DNA of 64,000 nucleotides from Aurifilum marmelostoma (lineage: Eukaryota; Ascomycota; Sordariomycetes; Diaporthales; Cryphonectriaceae): NCBI GenBank assembly GCA_027559495.1, contig JAMXSV010000028.1, forward strand, positions 1,612,001 to 1,676,000, in the 5' to 3' direction. Below the pieces are notes generated by a model. The model saw only the letters and a list, made by a program, of their open reading frames with translations. It did no database searches and was not told where the DNA came from. A program made the translations under genes and the position numbers. Positions 48,201 to 60,618 of this stretch are shown here, piece by piece (the stretch's first letter is position 1; each line of letters starts with the position of its first letter).

Positions 48201-48918
48201 TTATCTGAGAGAGATCCTTCATGACTGCACGGGATTATAGCTCGTTTTCAGGCCACCTGCAGGCGGCCACAGATAATCTACATCCAACACCGGGCTTTCA
48301 CCCGTCGCCAGTCACCACACACCACGCGCCTGATCGTCCGCATCCCGCAGTCCCCCCCCTCCTTGGCTCTGGCCCACGGCGCCCTCCCTTGTTGCCGCCG
48401 TCGCAGGGAGCTCCTGGCATCCACCTCTGGCCAACCGAAACCCTCCAACCCCGTCCTCCACTCACATTGCACATCCGCACCTCAATGCTTCTCTTCTCTG
48501 ACCCTGGCGAACCCCTCCTGCTGGCGCTGGTGACTGCATGAGTCTCTTTCCCTCTCAAAACCCTGCGCCCAATCCTCCGCCCAACTCACCTTCCAATCAT
48601 CATCAGTTCTTCACTGGCTACCAGCCCTGTGTGTGGGCAGCTGGGGAAGAAGGACGAAAAAAAAAAGTGGTAGTCCGTGTCTGTGTGCGTGCGTGTGTGA
48701 GAGAGAGAGTGTGTGTGTGCTGCCTGACCCCTTCTCGCGACACACGCTCCAGCAAGCAAGCAGAACCCACCACTGCCGCCCACTCTTTTCTCCCTCTCCC
48801 TCTCTGCTTACAGCACAGCACGACCCAGCCGCAGGGGGGTTGGGACGATCCCAGAGAGCTCGTTGGCCTGCGTCCACTGTAGGTGCAGACGGGTAGCAGG
48901 AGTGATGTACAGGCCACC
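45240..48918. other. Divergent gene-free region TERT / Rho-GEF, 3.7 kb
   Basis: No gene is supported; open frames are below 110 codons and show no family pattern. It contains a T-rich/CT tract (47794-47840), C-runs at 47881-47888 and 47932-47943, a CCCTAACCC element at 47926-47934, and a GT/GA repeat patch at 48680-48720. The CT-rich sequence from 48500 to 48840 is probably the Rho-GEF 5' UTR. Confidence 0.5.
47926..47934 (-). promoter_or_regulatory. Telomere-type CCCTAACCC element
   Basis: This is the reverse complement of GGGTTAGGG, the same 9-mer as at 10215-10223. It is embedded in C-runs, which makes chance origin more likely. It lies in the region between TERT and the Rho-GEF gene. Confidence 0.25.
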
Positions 48919-51900
48919 ATGGATGGAAGCAATCGAGAAGACGAGGATCTTCGCCAGGACCCTGGCCTGGCGGTAGCTACCTCGCCCTCATCCCATCATA
49001 ATCATCATCACCCCCAAGCCCACCGCGATCTCCTCCACGCCCACCTCTCCTCCCCGTCCAGACAGCCGCAACCACCACACCAAGCAGGATACGACGACGA
49101 CGACAACGACGGACACCACCAGCCCCTCTACAACCCCTCTGCCGCCTTCGAACCGTTCCCTTCCTCGGACGACCATCATCGTTACATACACCCTCCTTCC
49201 TCTGAACACCACGACGACAACTTCGACTCCCCCCTTGACCCGTCACCCTTAGCCTATGACAACTTCCATGCTGCAGCCTCAGATGCTGCTGCGCTTGCCG
49301 CACCTGGAGGGAGCCCTGACGACTTCTACCGAGGCTACAGGAACTTCGAGGCCGCGAACCACGACCCGGCATCCTCGTCGACCCACGACCCCATGGCCTC
49401 AGCCGCCTCGACCAACCGCCGAGCCCCACCCGCACGGTCCAACACCACCAGCAACACCAGCAACGGCACTGCTGCTGCTGCTGCTGCTTCTTCCTCCAAG
49501 CTGCCAGCCCTGCAAGGCGGCCGCGCTGGCACGAGGCCCTTCTTCCGCTCTGCATCCAACCCCGTCGACGACCGATTCGCGCCCCAAAACGAAGGGAACA
49601 GGTTTCGCTCCGCCACTGGAAGTGCGGTGCCTCCTGCTGCTGCTGCTTCGAGGGCGAGCGTCAGGGACATGAAGAAGCGCTTCGAGCAGAACGGGACCCC
49701 GTCCTCAGCCGACCCCCGACGGGCGCCATCACGAAATGTCGCCAGGGGCGGCTCCGTGAGGCCTGTCAACGGCCGCTCTGCAACCATGGGCGACGCCCAG
49801 CCGTACTCATCGCTGCGTGCGCCGGCAGGTGACAATCCCACCAAGGGCAGCACCGCCTCTGCTGCCGGCACCCAGCGGTCTAGATACATGCCAGAGGACC
49901 AGATCTCGACCAACTCACAGTCATTTGCGAGCCGTATCAGCCGGCCAAAAGCGTCCACCCCCTCGAACCACAACAACAACAATAACAACACCCACCCTAC
50001 ACATAGTACTAATCAGTCAACATCATCCCTAAGCAGTAGCAACAAGCAGACGTCGTCGTTCTCGCCATCTGCTCCAGGTGAGCCTCTCCTCTTCGGCGAG
50101 ATACGGCAGGAGGACGTCAATGCAGAGACGCCTGGCTTCGGCATACAGGAAGACCCGCTGCTTCAGCCCTCCTCGGGACAGGATCCCTCGATACAACAGC
50201 ATCAGCGCAGTCAATCAGACGCCCACGCCGAGCCTGCCTCTCCTACTGACTGGTATCGCGGGGCTTCTTCGCCCCAGAGGAATGGCGCACACCACCACAC
50301 CGACGAGAGCCCCACGAGGTCTCACACTAGGTCGCAGAGTGACCAAGCCGGCCCAAGGGGTCCCCCGGTCAATACAAGCACGCAGCTGCGGCGACAGGTG
50401 GAGCAGTCATACTCGCCTCACTCGCCCTCCTCGTCCTCCCGCCTTCCCGTCATGAACAGAAAATTCGGCACACCATCGAATCCTACGAGTCCAGCGTCGA
50501 CGCGTTCCAACTCGCCAGCAGGTGTGCGGCGGGTGGCACCTAGCGGCAGGACGTCGAGACAACAAAGCACGCCCGTGACACGCGCAAAGACGCCTGTCAC
50601 CCGGTCAAAGACGCCAACTGGCCCGTCGACTGCCCGAAAGACGCCTGCCCAGAGTTCCACTAACGCCCGTCTCGCGGCTGTCATCTCTCCGCCGCCAAAG
50701 CTGTCACCCCCCTCTCCGAAGCTCCCGGCCGAGACAACCCGTTTCGCAGGCCAGCACAGCCAGCTCCAGGCTAAAGACGGTCGACCAGTCCTCCAAGTCT
50801 TCCCATAACAACAACCCACCTCTCAGGCCCTCGGCGAGATCCGACTCGAGACAGGAGCCGCCATCGGGGCGGAGGAGGAAGCTGTCGCTGGGCGGGCCAG
50901 TCGACTTTGCGCAGCGGCGAGAGACCATAAAACTCAAATACAGCAAGACTATACGAGACACAGAAGCGAGAGAGGCCAGGGAGGCCGCAGCCGAGAGGCG
51001 GAAGAAGGAGCTCGAGGCGGCCGCCAAAGCAAAGGCCCGCGCGCAGGCCCGAGCAGAGGCACAGATTGCGGCTGCCGAAGCTGCAGCGCTCGAGGCGGCC
51101 AGGGAGCCGACTAGGACGTCTGAAGCGTCCCACGATGCAGCGGGGCCACGGAAGCAGGACGCAAGCGCCGAGGCGGCTGGCGGCGACGAAGCTACATCCA
51201 TCGGGTCAGGGTCAGCAGCGCCGACTACGGCCCGGCCGCCGGCGCCGCCTGTGCTGAGTCTCGATTCTCCGACCCTAGGGCTTCCCGGCACGTTCCCAAG
51301 CGTAGTGTCACCACCAATGGACCAGGATGAGGCACCTCCATCAGCTATTTCGGAGACTAGCGTCGTCACTGAATTTGACCATGAAGCCCAGACGGAGCCG
51401 CCGGTGCCTGAGCGCTCGACACTCGAGGGGCCAGCTGAACAGTCGGCACCAGCCGGCAATACCACCCAGACCGAAGCTCCAGCCGCCCCGCGATCCTCGA
51501 TCTCCTACAAGAGGGCTACCTACCGGGATCCCTTCGAGGATCTGGCCGACGAGGAGAGCATTCCAATCACTATATCCCTCGAGCCATCCTCTCCCGGGCC
51601 TGGCCCTCAGGGCCCATCCCCGTGGACCGCATCTGGCGCTGAACCCTCGATCCCTGGGGCCTTCACAGAGGACTACGATACGGTCTCGCTGTCCGAGGTC
51701 GAGCCTCACCAGAGCCCTGAAGATCACCATCAACATCATCACCATCATCACCTCTCCGAATCGCTGCAACAGGAGGAGCCAGAGGCTCTGGCCGAGCGGC
51801 CAGTCGAGCCTGCTGCTGCTGAGCCACAAGCTGCGGCGAAGGATGAGTATGAGCCACAGCCGTATGTCGCGCAGCCGTACCATACAACCACTGTCACTAT

Positions 51901-54900
51901 CATAAGTCGAGATGCCGGTTTTGGCTCTCCGCCGTACGCTGAGCAGGAAGAGGCAGAGTACATGCAGCCACGGGATGAGCCACAGATGGACTCATTGGAG
52001 GATTTTTACACCGGGCCACGGTTGAAGGACAACATTGCTAGCCTCCGAGACTCAGTATACACAGCCTCTGATGTGGATGTCTCAGACGGTCCTTCGGCTG
52101 CCGGCGAGACACAACACACCCCTGATACCTCCAAGAGTCTCAATGTCCCATCGATGATGACGCCGGCCAATCGCTCGAGCCAACAGTCCATGTGGACAGA
52201 TTTGTCTTACAGCAGCAGGGATTCACGGCGTCTAGACTATGCCGACACCAGCGAAGCTGACGCATCCCGCCCTCAATCACTGCGAGACGACGACTCCTCT
52301 TCGTTCAGACGCCGCTACTACATCGACGGTGGTGGAGACGACGAGGGCGCTGAGCACCACCGCACGGCAGACTCTGACACGCGAGGCATCTTCTTCGGGT
52401 CGTACGCCCCGGGGCTTGATCGTGCGCCACGCATCCCCAGGCTGCCAGACCACTCGCCACCGCCACCCCCCGACGCAGGCTCACGCCCAGCCAGCGGCTA
52501 TTATGACGATCACAGGTCCACCAGCTCTGCCACAAGAGACGAGAACGGGGCCATCAGTTTTCCCATCTCACGCAGGGAGAGCGATGACTACCACGACGCC
52601 TCGTCTCCTCAGTCTCTCGGCAGCGGCACCCCCGCCCAGACGCCTATCGAAGGCGAGCGCAAGGTGTCTGAGGACGTGGACGAGGAGTCTGCTGCCGCTA
52701 GGAAGGAGAAGAACCGCCTGCGCCAACGTCAATTGTGCATCAGGGAAATAGTGGACACCGAAGCAGTCTTTGTGAGGGACATGAACGTCGTCGAGGAGAT
52801 CTACAAAGGAACAGCGGAAGCATGCCCGAAGCTTGATGACAAGACCATCAAGCTGATCTTCCGCAACACGCACGAGATTGTCGCTTTCCACACGACATTC
52901 CTCAGCGAGCTCAAGGACGGCGTCACAAGCGTATACGTGCCTCGGGGGAAGCGGTCCCCCATGCTGAAGGAGGACGCGACGTTTTCGGACGCCAATACGA
53001 TCCGCTCGGTGGCTTCGACGACGGCATCAACTGTTCCCTCGACAACGCCATCTTCTACAACCCTGGTATCGCCGCCCAGCATTGCTCCAGCAGGCGACGA
53101 GGCCGACGATGTCAGCGATCGTCAGACCATCATCGGCCCAGCGTTCATACGGAACATCGAGCAGATGAGAGCGGCACACGAGGGGTTCCTTCGGACGAGC
53201 GATGTTGCCAACAAGCGTTTGATCGAGATACAGCAGGACCCGACCGTGCAGGTGTGGCTGAACGAGTGCAACGAGGTGGCCAGAGACCTCACAGCTGCGT
53301 GGAACCTGGACTCGCTCCTCATCAAGCCGATGCAGAGGATTACCAAGTATCCCAATCTCATCGCTCAGCTGCTACAGTACACACCGGAGGATCATCCCGA
53401 CCGGGACGATCTGGTTGCCGCCCGGGTTTCCGTCGAGACTGCGATCCTTGACATCAACAAGACCAAGAAGAATTTCGAGCTGGTCGGGCAGATCGTAGGT
53501 AGAAAGGGAAAAGACTCGGATGTCAAGGCTGGCTTCGCCAGGGCCTTTGGCAAGAGGGTCGACAAGCTGCAGGCCTCGAGCAACCGGACACCTGAGGATC
53601 CCGAGTATCTCAAGCTCAACGAGAAGTTCAGCGACGACTACCTGCGTTTGCAGGTCGTTCTCCGAGATGTGGAATTCTATACTAGGCAGGTCGCGGCCTA
53701 TGTACAGACATTCCTGGATTACTTGTCTGCGATGGAGCTGGTGATGAGGCTTCAGCCTGGGCCCCACCCGGAACTCGAAGCCAAATGGGTCCAGTTCAAT
53801 GTCTCTATGAGAGACATCAAGACGGTGGCCCTGGATCAACATGTAAGCACATAAATCAAGACGGCCCAAGGCCACACTAGCAGCTAACCAGAGAACAACA
53901 GCTCTTCGCGATCCGCAAACATGTGATAGAGCCCTTCGAGTTGGTCATCCGGAGTTATCAGAACCCTCTGCTCGCCATGAAGAAACGTAACAAGCGACGC
54001 CTCGACTATGAAAAGTCCGTCCAGCTGAAGAAGAGCGGCAAGAAGATAGACAAACAGCTCACTGAGCTGGTGGAGCACTACGAGGCACTGAACGACACCC
54101 TGAAGAAGGAACTGCCGCAGCTCTCTGCGCTTACAGAGAAAGTCGGCAACATCTGCCTTGGCAACATGATCAACATCCAGGTCAAGTGGTGGTACATCTG
54201 GAAGGAGAAGATCCGCGCTGTCGGCGCAGTCCCAGAAGCCAGCGAGATATCCGAGGTCGTGACCACGTTCCAGCGAGACTTTAAGGAGATGGAAGAGGAG
54301 ATCATGGCTCTTGGCATCCTCAACCACACCATGAGGTCCCGAACCTCTCAGTCCACGGCAGACGAGACGACCGTTTCCAGAATCAGGTCACGACCTTCTG
54401 ATCTCGGGACCCCGCGCCTTCGCGGCTTGTCCATGACAAGCGACCATGTTCCGGTCCTGCCCACGCCCGACTTTGCAAAGCAACACAACCCGCCGTTTCC
54501 GACTTCACCTCCGCCCAACAACAGTGGTGCTTCTGGGTCTTCTGGCTACTTCTACAGGGACTACTATGCAGGCCTTCACTCACGTGGCCCTGCCTCGCCT
54601 GCATCCTCTGACATCTCCAGCGCGCGCAACATCCCGCCCATCACGACAAGACCAGGCACGGGACGAAGCTATGACTCTGCGGGCGTGCCAAGGCCCAGCA
54701 TCGAGTCGATGTCGTCGAATCACCCGCGGCGAGAGTCTAACCCTGCCACCGGCCCCCCGCTCCATGGTGGCGAGGGGCACCGCAATTCTGGGTTGTTCCA
54801 GTCTGCCTTGCCCTTGACTGAGACCCCCGAGGAGCCTCAGCGCGGCTCATCATCTCGTGCATCATCTCACGAGCGTCAAATCAACAATGGCTACAACGTG

Positions 54901-55182
54901 CTGTGGCTTGCTGCATCCCTTTTCGAGTTCAATATCGAGACAACGAAGCATGAGGCTGGTTATCCTTATCTGACGTATACAGCCGGAGAGGTTCGTCTTT
55001 CTTACCCCGTTAAAGGCGACATGCTGCGACCAGTGGCCCATATGTACTGACAGTAATGTTGACAGATATTCGACGTCGTCGCTGAGAAGGGTGAACTGTG
55101 GCTCGCCAAGAACCAGGACGACCCAAACAATCTTGTCGGCTGGATCTGGTCCAAACATTTCGCTAAACTAGCCGATTCGTGA
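48919..55182 (+). CDS. DH-BAR-SH3 Rho guanine nucleotide exchange factor (Tuba/DNMBP-like), apparent frameshift
   Basis: It should load GTP onto a Rho/Cdc42 GTPase at curved membrane during polar growth. Exons 48919-53842, 53902-54990 and 55066-55182 give about 2042 residues if one base is skipped. The start ATG lies in ccaccATGg. Residues 1-1250 are His/Ser/Pro-rich, with an Ala/Arg/Glu coiled coil (about 670-720, 50930-51090). The DH domain (about 1270-1525) has RQLCIREIVDTEAVFVRDM and LLIKPMQRITKYPNLI. A BAR domain follows (about 1545-1780, VIEPFELVIRSYQNPLLAM, KWWYIWKEKI). The SH3 domain (about 1967-2042, AASLFEFN, GWIWSKHF) is split by the last intron. The reading frame before about 50706 differs from that after it by +1. 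The C6 run at 50706-50711 is the likely place: with five C the protein reads through SPPLRSSRPRQPVS and into the coiled coil. No credible intron was found there. Confidence 0.93.
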
Positions 55183-58100
55183 TGGGCGCCAAAAAAAAAT
55201 ATGAATGATGATTGCCTTGCAAACATTGCCAGCACAGCGTGACCACTCGGTGTGGCACTTCAAGGGGACAGACTTCTATTCTTCAACGAGGCCTGAAACG
55301 GTGATTGCCTATCAGCTCAACTTCATGAGAATTTTCATGTGTACTACACATTACGACAGAGGAGGAGAGAGAGGAGCATGCATTACTTTATTTTTTATTT
55401 TTCATCCGAGGAGTTCATCAAGGGGGAAATCGGCCTGTTAGAAGATACCAGAAATCCGCAGGCGGGCGTTCACATCATTTCATTCCGCATAAGCCGTGTG
55501 CTGCACACATACCACCAACCGGAAAAAGAGAAAAAAAAAAAGCGTGCCGGCTGTGGTCAAAGGAAAGGACGGCAGCTACCAAAGACGAGTTGGTTTCATT
55601 TGTCTGGCTTTCTCAAAGTTTGAGATGGAGACCATTTGGCAGCAGGGTGAAACGGAACTGCAAGGAGGATCATACAAAACCACTTAAAAATTCTTTGCTA
55701 GCTTTGCTGGCTTTCTGGTCTGGCATGTGCCTTCGCCTTTTATTTTCAGCATCAAGCCTATTTTTTGTCAAGGAAACTTTTACAAACCATGGCGGCTGTG
55801 CAAAAAGCCCGGAGTCAGGATCTTCGGGGAGAGGGCATCTACAATTGCTACTTTTGGTACGACAAAAGGAATGGCGGTACAGGACTGGGTGGTGGGAGGC
55901 ACATGAGTGAGACTTTCTTTCTGTGTATGTGTGCGTACGTGCATGTGTGTGTGTGTGTGTGTGTGTGTGCTGGCTGTCGTGTATCCATCAACACCAACTG
56001 TTTGGTGGACAAGCCCCTTTTGTAGCAGTTTCTAAAGCTGTCCAGGGACAAAGAGTACCACTAGTCAGGAGCATTGGCAATGGACCAAATACTCAGGGCA
56101 GTGCTTCCAGGGTGATACTTTGATTTTGCGGTCCACATATTACTCTAAGGGTCTTTAGAGTATGTGTTCAGCGATTTTAGTATCGTTACAAGGTGATTTT
56201 GCCATTTTGCTGGGCTCCATGTCCTCGGTTCTCATGTTGCTGTTGAAAGAATGGCTCTCAACACACAAAGATGGTCAGACAAGTAGCAAGTGTGGTATTG
56301 TAGATGGGCGGAACAAAGAAAAGGAGAGAAAGATGAAGTTTAAAAAAAAAAAAAATTAAAGAGAGGAAGGAAGGAAGGAGACCAGCCACCTCGTAGAAGA
56401 ATGAATATTCTCTGGGAGGCCATCTCTCTGCAGAGCTCTCTCTGTGTGTTTCTGAATGTAGCGAGATTACTGTACTGGCGGGAGTTGCAGGTCTGTACCG
56501 CGCCGGACGATTCAGTCCGCAAGGATTGACTGGCAGCAAGTGTTAAGACTCTGTGCTTTGCCGCATCGTGGGATTTATTTGCGGCGCGAGAGCGGGTTTG
56601 CCTGTTAACCGGAAGAAGAGAAAGGGGGGGATAAAGGGGTAGATATGTATACAAGTATATGTGAACCCCATATATAGCAGGTAGGAAAGAAGATGCGATC
56701 AACTGTCCGGATTTTCCCCGAAGGTTTTATTTGTGCGGACGGGACGTGCACTCTTGTCTTGGTGGGTGGACTTATTGTCCCCATTGATCAACGATCAACG
56801 CAGAAGGTTTCTTTTTTTTTCTCTGCTTCATGTTAGTTAGCATTAGCTTTGACTGTCTGCAGTCGCCAGACTTATCCTACCATGTAACTGGGATTTTATG
56901 GTCGCTCCTACAAGCCTAGGCCGCAAGAAACAGCAGTAGTACGTGGTCGAGACCACAGCTGGAGGAGCATTAATGCACATCGCTCGGTAAGGGCTACGTC
57001 AGGGTCTGCTTTGGGGGACCAAGCAATTAATTATGTGTATGAGCCCGTCCTAGGTAAGTTGTTCGCGGCGGCATTGCCGCACCTCTGCGGATGAGAGGCG
57101 GATAAAATAAAATCATGCGTGCCTTGGTGGTGGTGATACGAACACCAAACCCATGGTTCAGGCATGAATATGACCGAGTCCAGGGGGCTGTGGCGTCACA
57201 AGTGGTCCCGCTGGGGTTCTTGGTCTCAACCTGCTGCGCGAACCCATTGCAGCTGTACCAGGGTCGTCGGGCCTCAAAAGGTCACATAGAGTATAGCAAG
57301 CAGTCTTATAGCCCTGTGTACTATGTACAGCCGTGGACGGATACTATGAGTGGCCCCGAGGGCGGAGACAGGTTCAGTCCAGCTGGGCGCGGGCTTACGT
57401 GGTGCTTGACCAACGTGGTGAGACGTCAAATGGAATGTGGCTTGCATATCAGCATGCCGCAGAAAGTGGAAATGCGACGAATGACGAGAACCCGTTCGTC
57501 TGATAACAAGCAAGTGTAGGAAAAAGGAAAGCTGCCTAAGTCGTACGACGTCGGTGCCCATGGTGGTCGGCTGCCAGGGCATGGGCGCCACAGCAGGGCT
57601 TTGGGAGCCAGGGGCAGGCGCTGCCGTAGACTCGCCTGGTCCCGGGACAGTGGCACATAACGACTATAGTCGAGCCTCTGCGTAACTCGAGGTTTGACCG
57701 GTGAAACAGATAGAGAGAGGGGGGGAGAAACGGCTTAGGGTAGCAGCCCAAGGGTGAGGGATGGGGGGCTTGCACGTAGTGGTGGCGGCGTCTCTGGGCG
57801 CGACATCAGATGGGATCGCGATGCCCGGGCCCCTGTGTCTCTGCCTCTTTTAAACGGGACCACCGTGTAAATCTTCCGAGGAGCCACAGTTTCGTCTCTA
57901 AGCCCTGGCTTGGCTCCTGGTGGTCGATGCATGGTCACAGCGGGACATGCCATCAAAGAGGTTGCGCAATGCCATGATGCTGGTTTCCTACAGCCGTGTC
58001 TATGCCTGTGCCGGCTCTGCATCAGCGCCGTCTGCTTGCCACTAGTAGCTTCTGTTTGGCTGGGTCCGATCAGAAGAAAAGAAGAGAAAAGAAGAAAGAA

Positions 58101-60618
58101 AGAATATGCAGGGAGCAGAGAGGGAGGAGGAGGCCAAGTCTAGTGAGTATGACTAAAAGGCGAGGGATTAAGCTTCAGCCATACACGCGTACTATAACAT
58201 TGCGCAGGCCAGGCTTACTGATACTGACCATCAGTACAGTCATGGCAGACATCATGCAAGGGTCCCTTTGTATTATAGGTACCATGCCGTCGGTCTCTTA
58301 GCCGGCTGTTCGTCCCCGAGATTACTGCTGTCCTGTCAAGTTTCGGATCCGGATGGGTTGTGGTGCATAGACGCAACAAGCTTGAAATTATTGCACTCGA
58401 GGAGGCCCCGCGGGCCCACTGATCTCCTTCCTTCACAGGGCATCCAAGGACCTAAACAAGGCTGTTCAAGGTGCCAGTGTCAGCGCCAGTCAGGCCAGTA
58501 CAAGGCGGCTCAGTCAGAGGCAATTCCCGTCTGGCCGTTCGCTTGTATGGTGGGGCCGCGGCGGGACGGTGGGGGCTTTTCGAGAGGGGCACCACAGGCA
58601 CACATCAGAAACCAGAGAGGAGAGAAGGAGGAGGGCGGTTGTGACTGCATGGAGGGGAGAGACCAGAGAGGGTGGGCACCTGCGGGAAGGATCCGGCAGA
58701 GATCTCAAGGGGGTGAAGAACACTGAAGAAGAACGGTTGTTGGTGCGAATCCTGGGCAAAGAGAAGAGAGGGTGAGAGAGGAAGGAAGGAGGGGAGAGGG
58801 GTTTGGGCTAAGAGAGTCATGAATGAGCCTGCCTGAGCTTTTACTAATAGACAATCACATTTGGCAGCTACGACTGTGATGAGCTGTATCAACGAAAAGT
58901 CAGGTTCAACTGGACACACACTTTTCATTGCGGTACTACTTACTCACCACCGTAGTACGTACTGTACTATACGGTACCTTACTAGGGTCAGTGTGTTAAT
59001 CTTAGCCTGCACTGACTTACTGGATTCAGAGGCTAGACTTGGTTGAAATGGGCCTAACCTAAGCCTGTCTGAGGTTATTTGGCCAGATCAAACCCTGCAT
59101 CTGGCAAGGCCTGTCAGCCTGTGTACCATAGTACGCAGTAATTACTGGTCCCAGCAGCGCCAGCAGAAGCACCAACACCTAGCACCTAAACCCTCGTTGG
59201 CCCCTCTCTCCCCCCCCTCCTCCCTCTCTCGATCATCCATCCCTCTCACTCCCCCCTCCTCTCTACCAGAAAAAAAGGTCAGGTCAAGGTGACAGGTAGT
59301 ATGCAGCAGTAAGTGGGCTCTCATTCTGGCTCTCTCACACTTTTTTTTCCAGCCCCTTTATCACACCCCCACCCTCACCAGAGAACAATGTGTGCAACGC
59401 AAGTGTGCCCGCCCGCCTGGTAAAGCTATAGTATCCGCTGCTGTACCATACTATAGTCAGTCACCCTGCTATAGTGTAGGGTATGCATTAACACAGCAGT
59501 AATAGTGCGGAACCCTACTTCCCGGCCCATACAATGATGCTGTGGTACTGTGGTACCATGATACTTGAATACCTGATTACCCCGCTGTCACTGCGCGCCG
59601 CTGCACGTACCGCAGTACAGTCCCCCCTACCCCCCTGGCCCAACAGGGTCACCATCATTACCATTGGATAACCACAACCTGCCGTGTGTCCTGTCTGGCC
59701 CGTAGTGCTGGGCTAGGCCAGCATGGGTGCTTCTGGGTCGACTACCTCTGCTGCAAATGGGCGCCTGTCAAATGCTGCCACCACCTCCTTCCCCCCCCCC
59801 CACGACCTGAACCTCTTTGAACCTTGCATGCCACTGCTACCACTATCTACCTTTAGGAACCTGTGCCTGTCCGAACCTTTCCCCTCGGCCATATCTCTTT
59901 CTTCTCATCCACAACCTTTTTATGCACTTTACACTATTCACACTCTCTCACTCACGCACGAAAAGCAGACATTTTCCCAGCCAGGGAGTACAGATGGCCT
60001 CCTGCATGGCCTTTTTCTGCAACATATTCTAGGGTCCACCCTATCTCTCGCCCGTCTATTGTGCCTGCGTGTGTACCTCGGCTTCCCGCTGCCTCCAATT
60101 TCAGAAAGCCCTCCGTGTACATTCAGCCAGCCTATGCATTCAGTCTCTCTCACGACGGCAACACGGTCCGGCCCATAGCCATCGACCCCCTGGCATGCGC
60201 AGATCTGAAGATTCCCCACTGCTATTCCGTCTAGGTGGTCGAACCCTTTGATCTTGTCAACGTGGTCCTTCCGTCTTTGGTGGCGCCTTGGACAGAACCT
60301 CACGACAGACTCTGTACTGGAGGGGCACTGGTGGCAACTGGCCAGAGAGTCTCGACAAAGTGGTTGTGCACTCGGGAGGCGATATAGGCAATCCCGCCCC
60401 TAACCATTGTCAGGCCGGCGGCAGGGACGACACACAAATCTCCCAGGAGCACCGCTTGTCAGCGCGCAACCGGCAACCAGTACCAATATCACGAGATTCT
60501 CTCACTTACGTCCGCTAAAAACCCAAAAAAAAAAAAAAAGGGAAAACTTTCTTCCACCCAAACTTTGGTTCCTGATATCACACCATCCAGACAAGATCAG
60601 CCGCGAGAAGTCCTCCAA
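55183..60618. other. Gene-free 5.4 kb upstream of velB
   Basis: No gene is supported. The longest frames are 134-152 codons (57115-57519, 58268-58726, 59723-60178); none shows a family pattern or conserved-looking splice partners. There are a TG repeat (55943-55969), an A-run (56341-56354), purine-rich tracts (58075-58135, 58755-58800) and many short GTAC/AGTAC palindromes (58937-58990, 59120-59620). The CT-rich stretch from about 59780 to 60120 looks like a transcribed leader and holds a 12-codon upstream frame, MASCMAFFCNIF, at 59994-60032. Long leaders with upstream frames fit a developmentally controlled regulator such as velB. Confidence 0.5.
55943..55969. repeat. (TG)13 dinucleotide repeat
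   Basis: About thirteen TG units in noncoding DNA downstream of the Rho-GEF gene. Confidence 0.9.

Noticed and set aside
51251..53854. A separate Rho-GEF gene starting near 51251
   Set aside because: The same frame is open far upstream (coiled coil at 50930-51090) and the start would be GTG. The 5' half at 48919 belongs to the same protein, interrupted by the apparent frameshift.
57115..57519. 134-codon open frame with an ATG start
   Set aside because: No recognisable domain, no hydrophobic or coiled pattern, and no splice partner. It stands alone in a gene desert.
58268..58726. 152-codon open frame
   Set aside because: Composition follows the GC/purine-rich background and no family resemblance is seen.
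59723..60178. 151-codon open frame upstream of velB
   Set aside because: Ser/Thr/Pro/Leu-rich translation of CT-rich leader sequence. More likely an upstream frame or chance than a gene.
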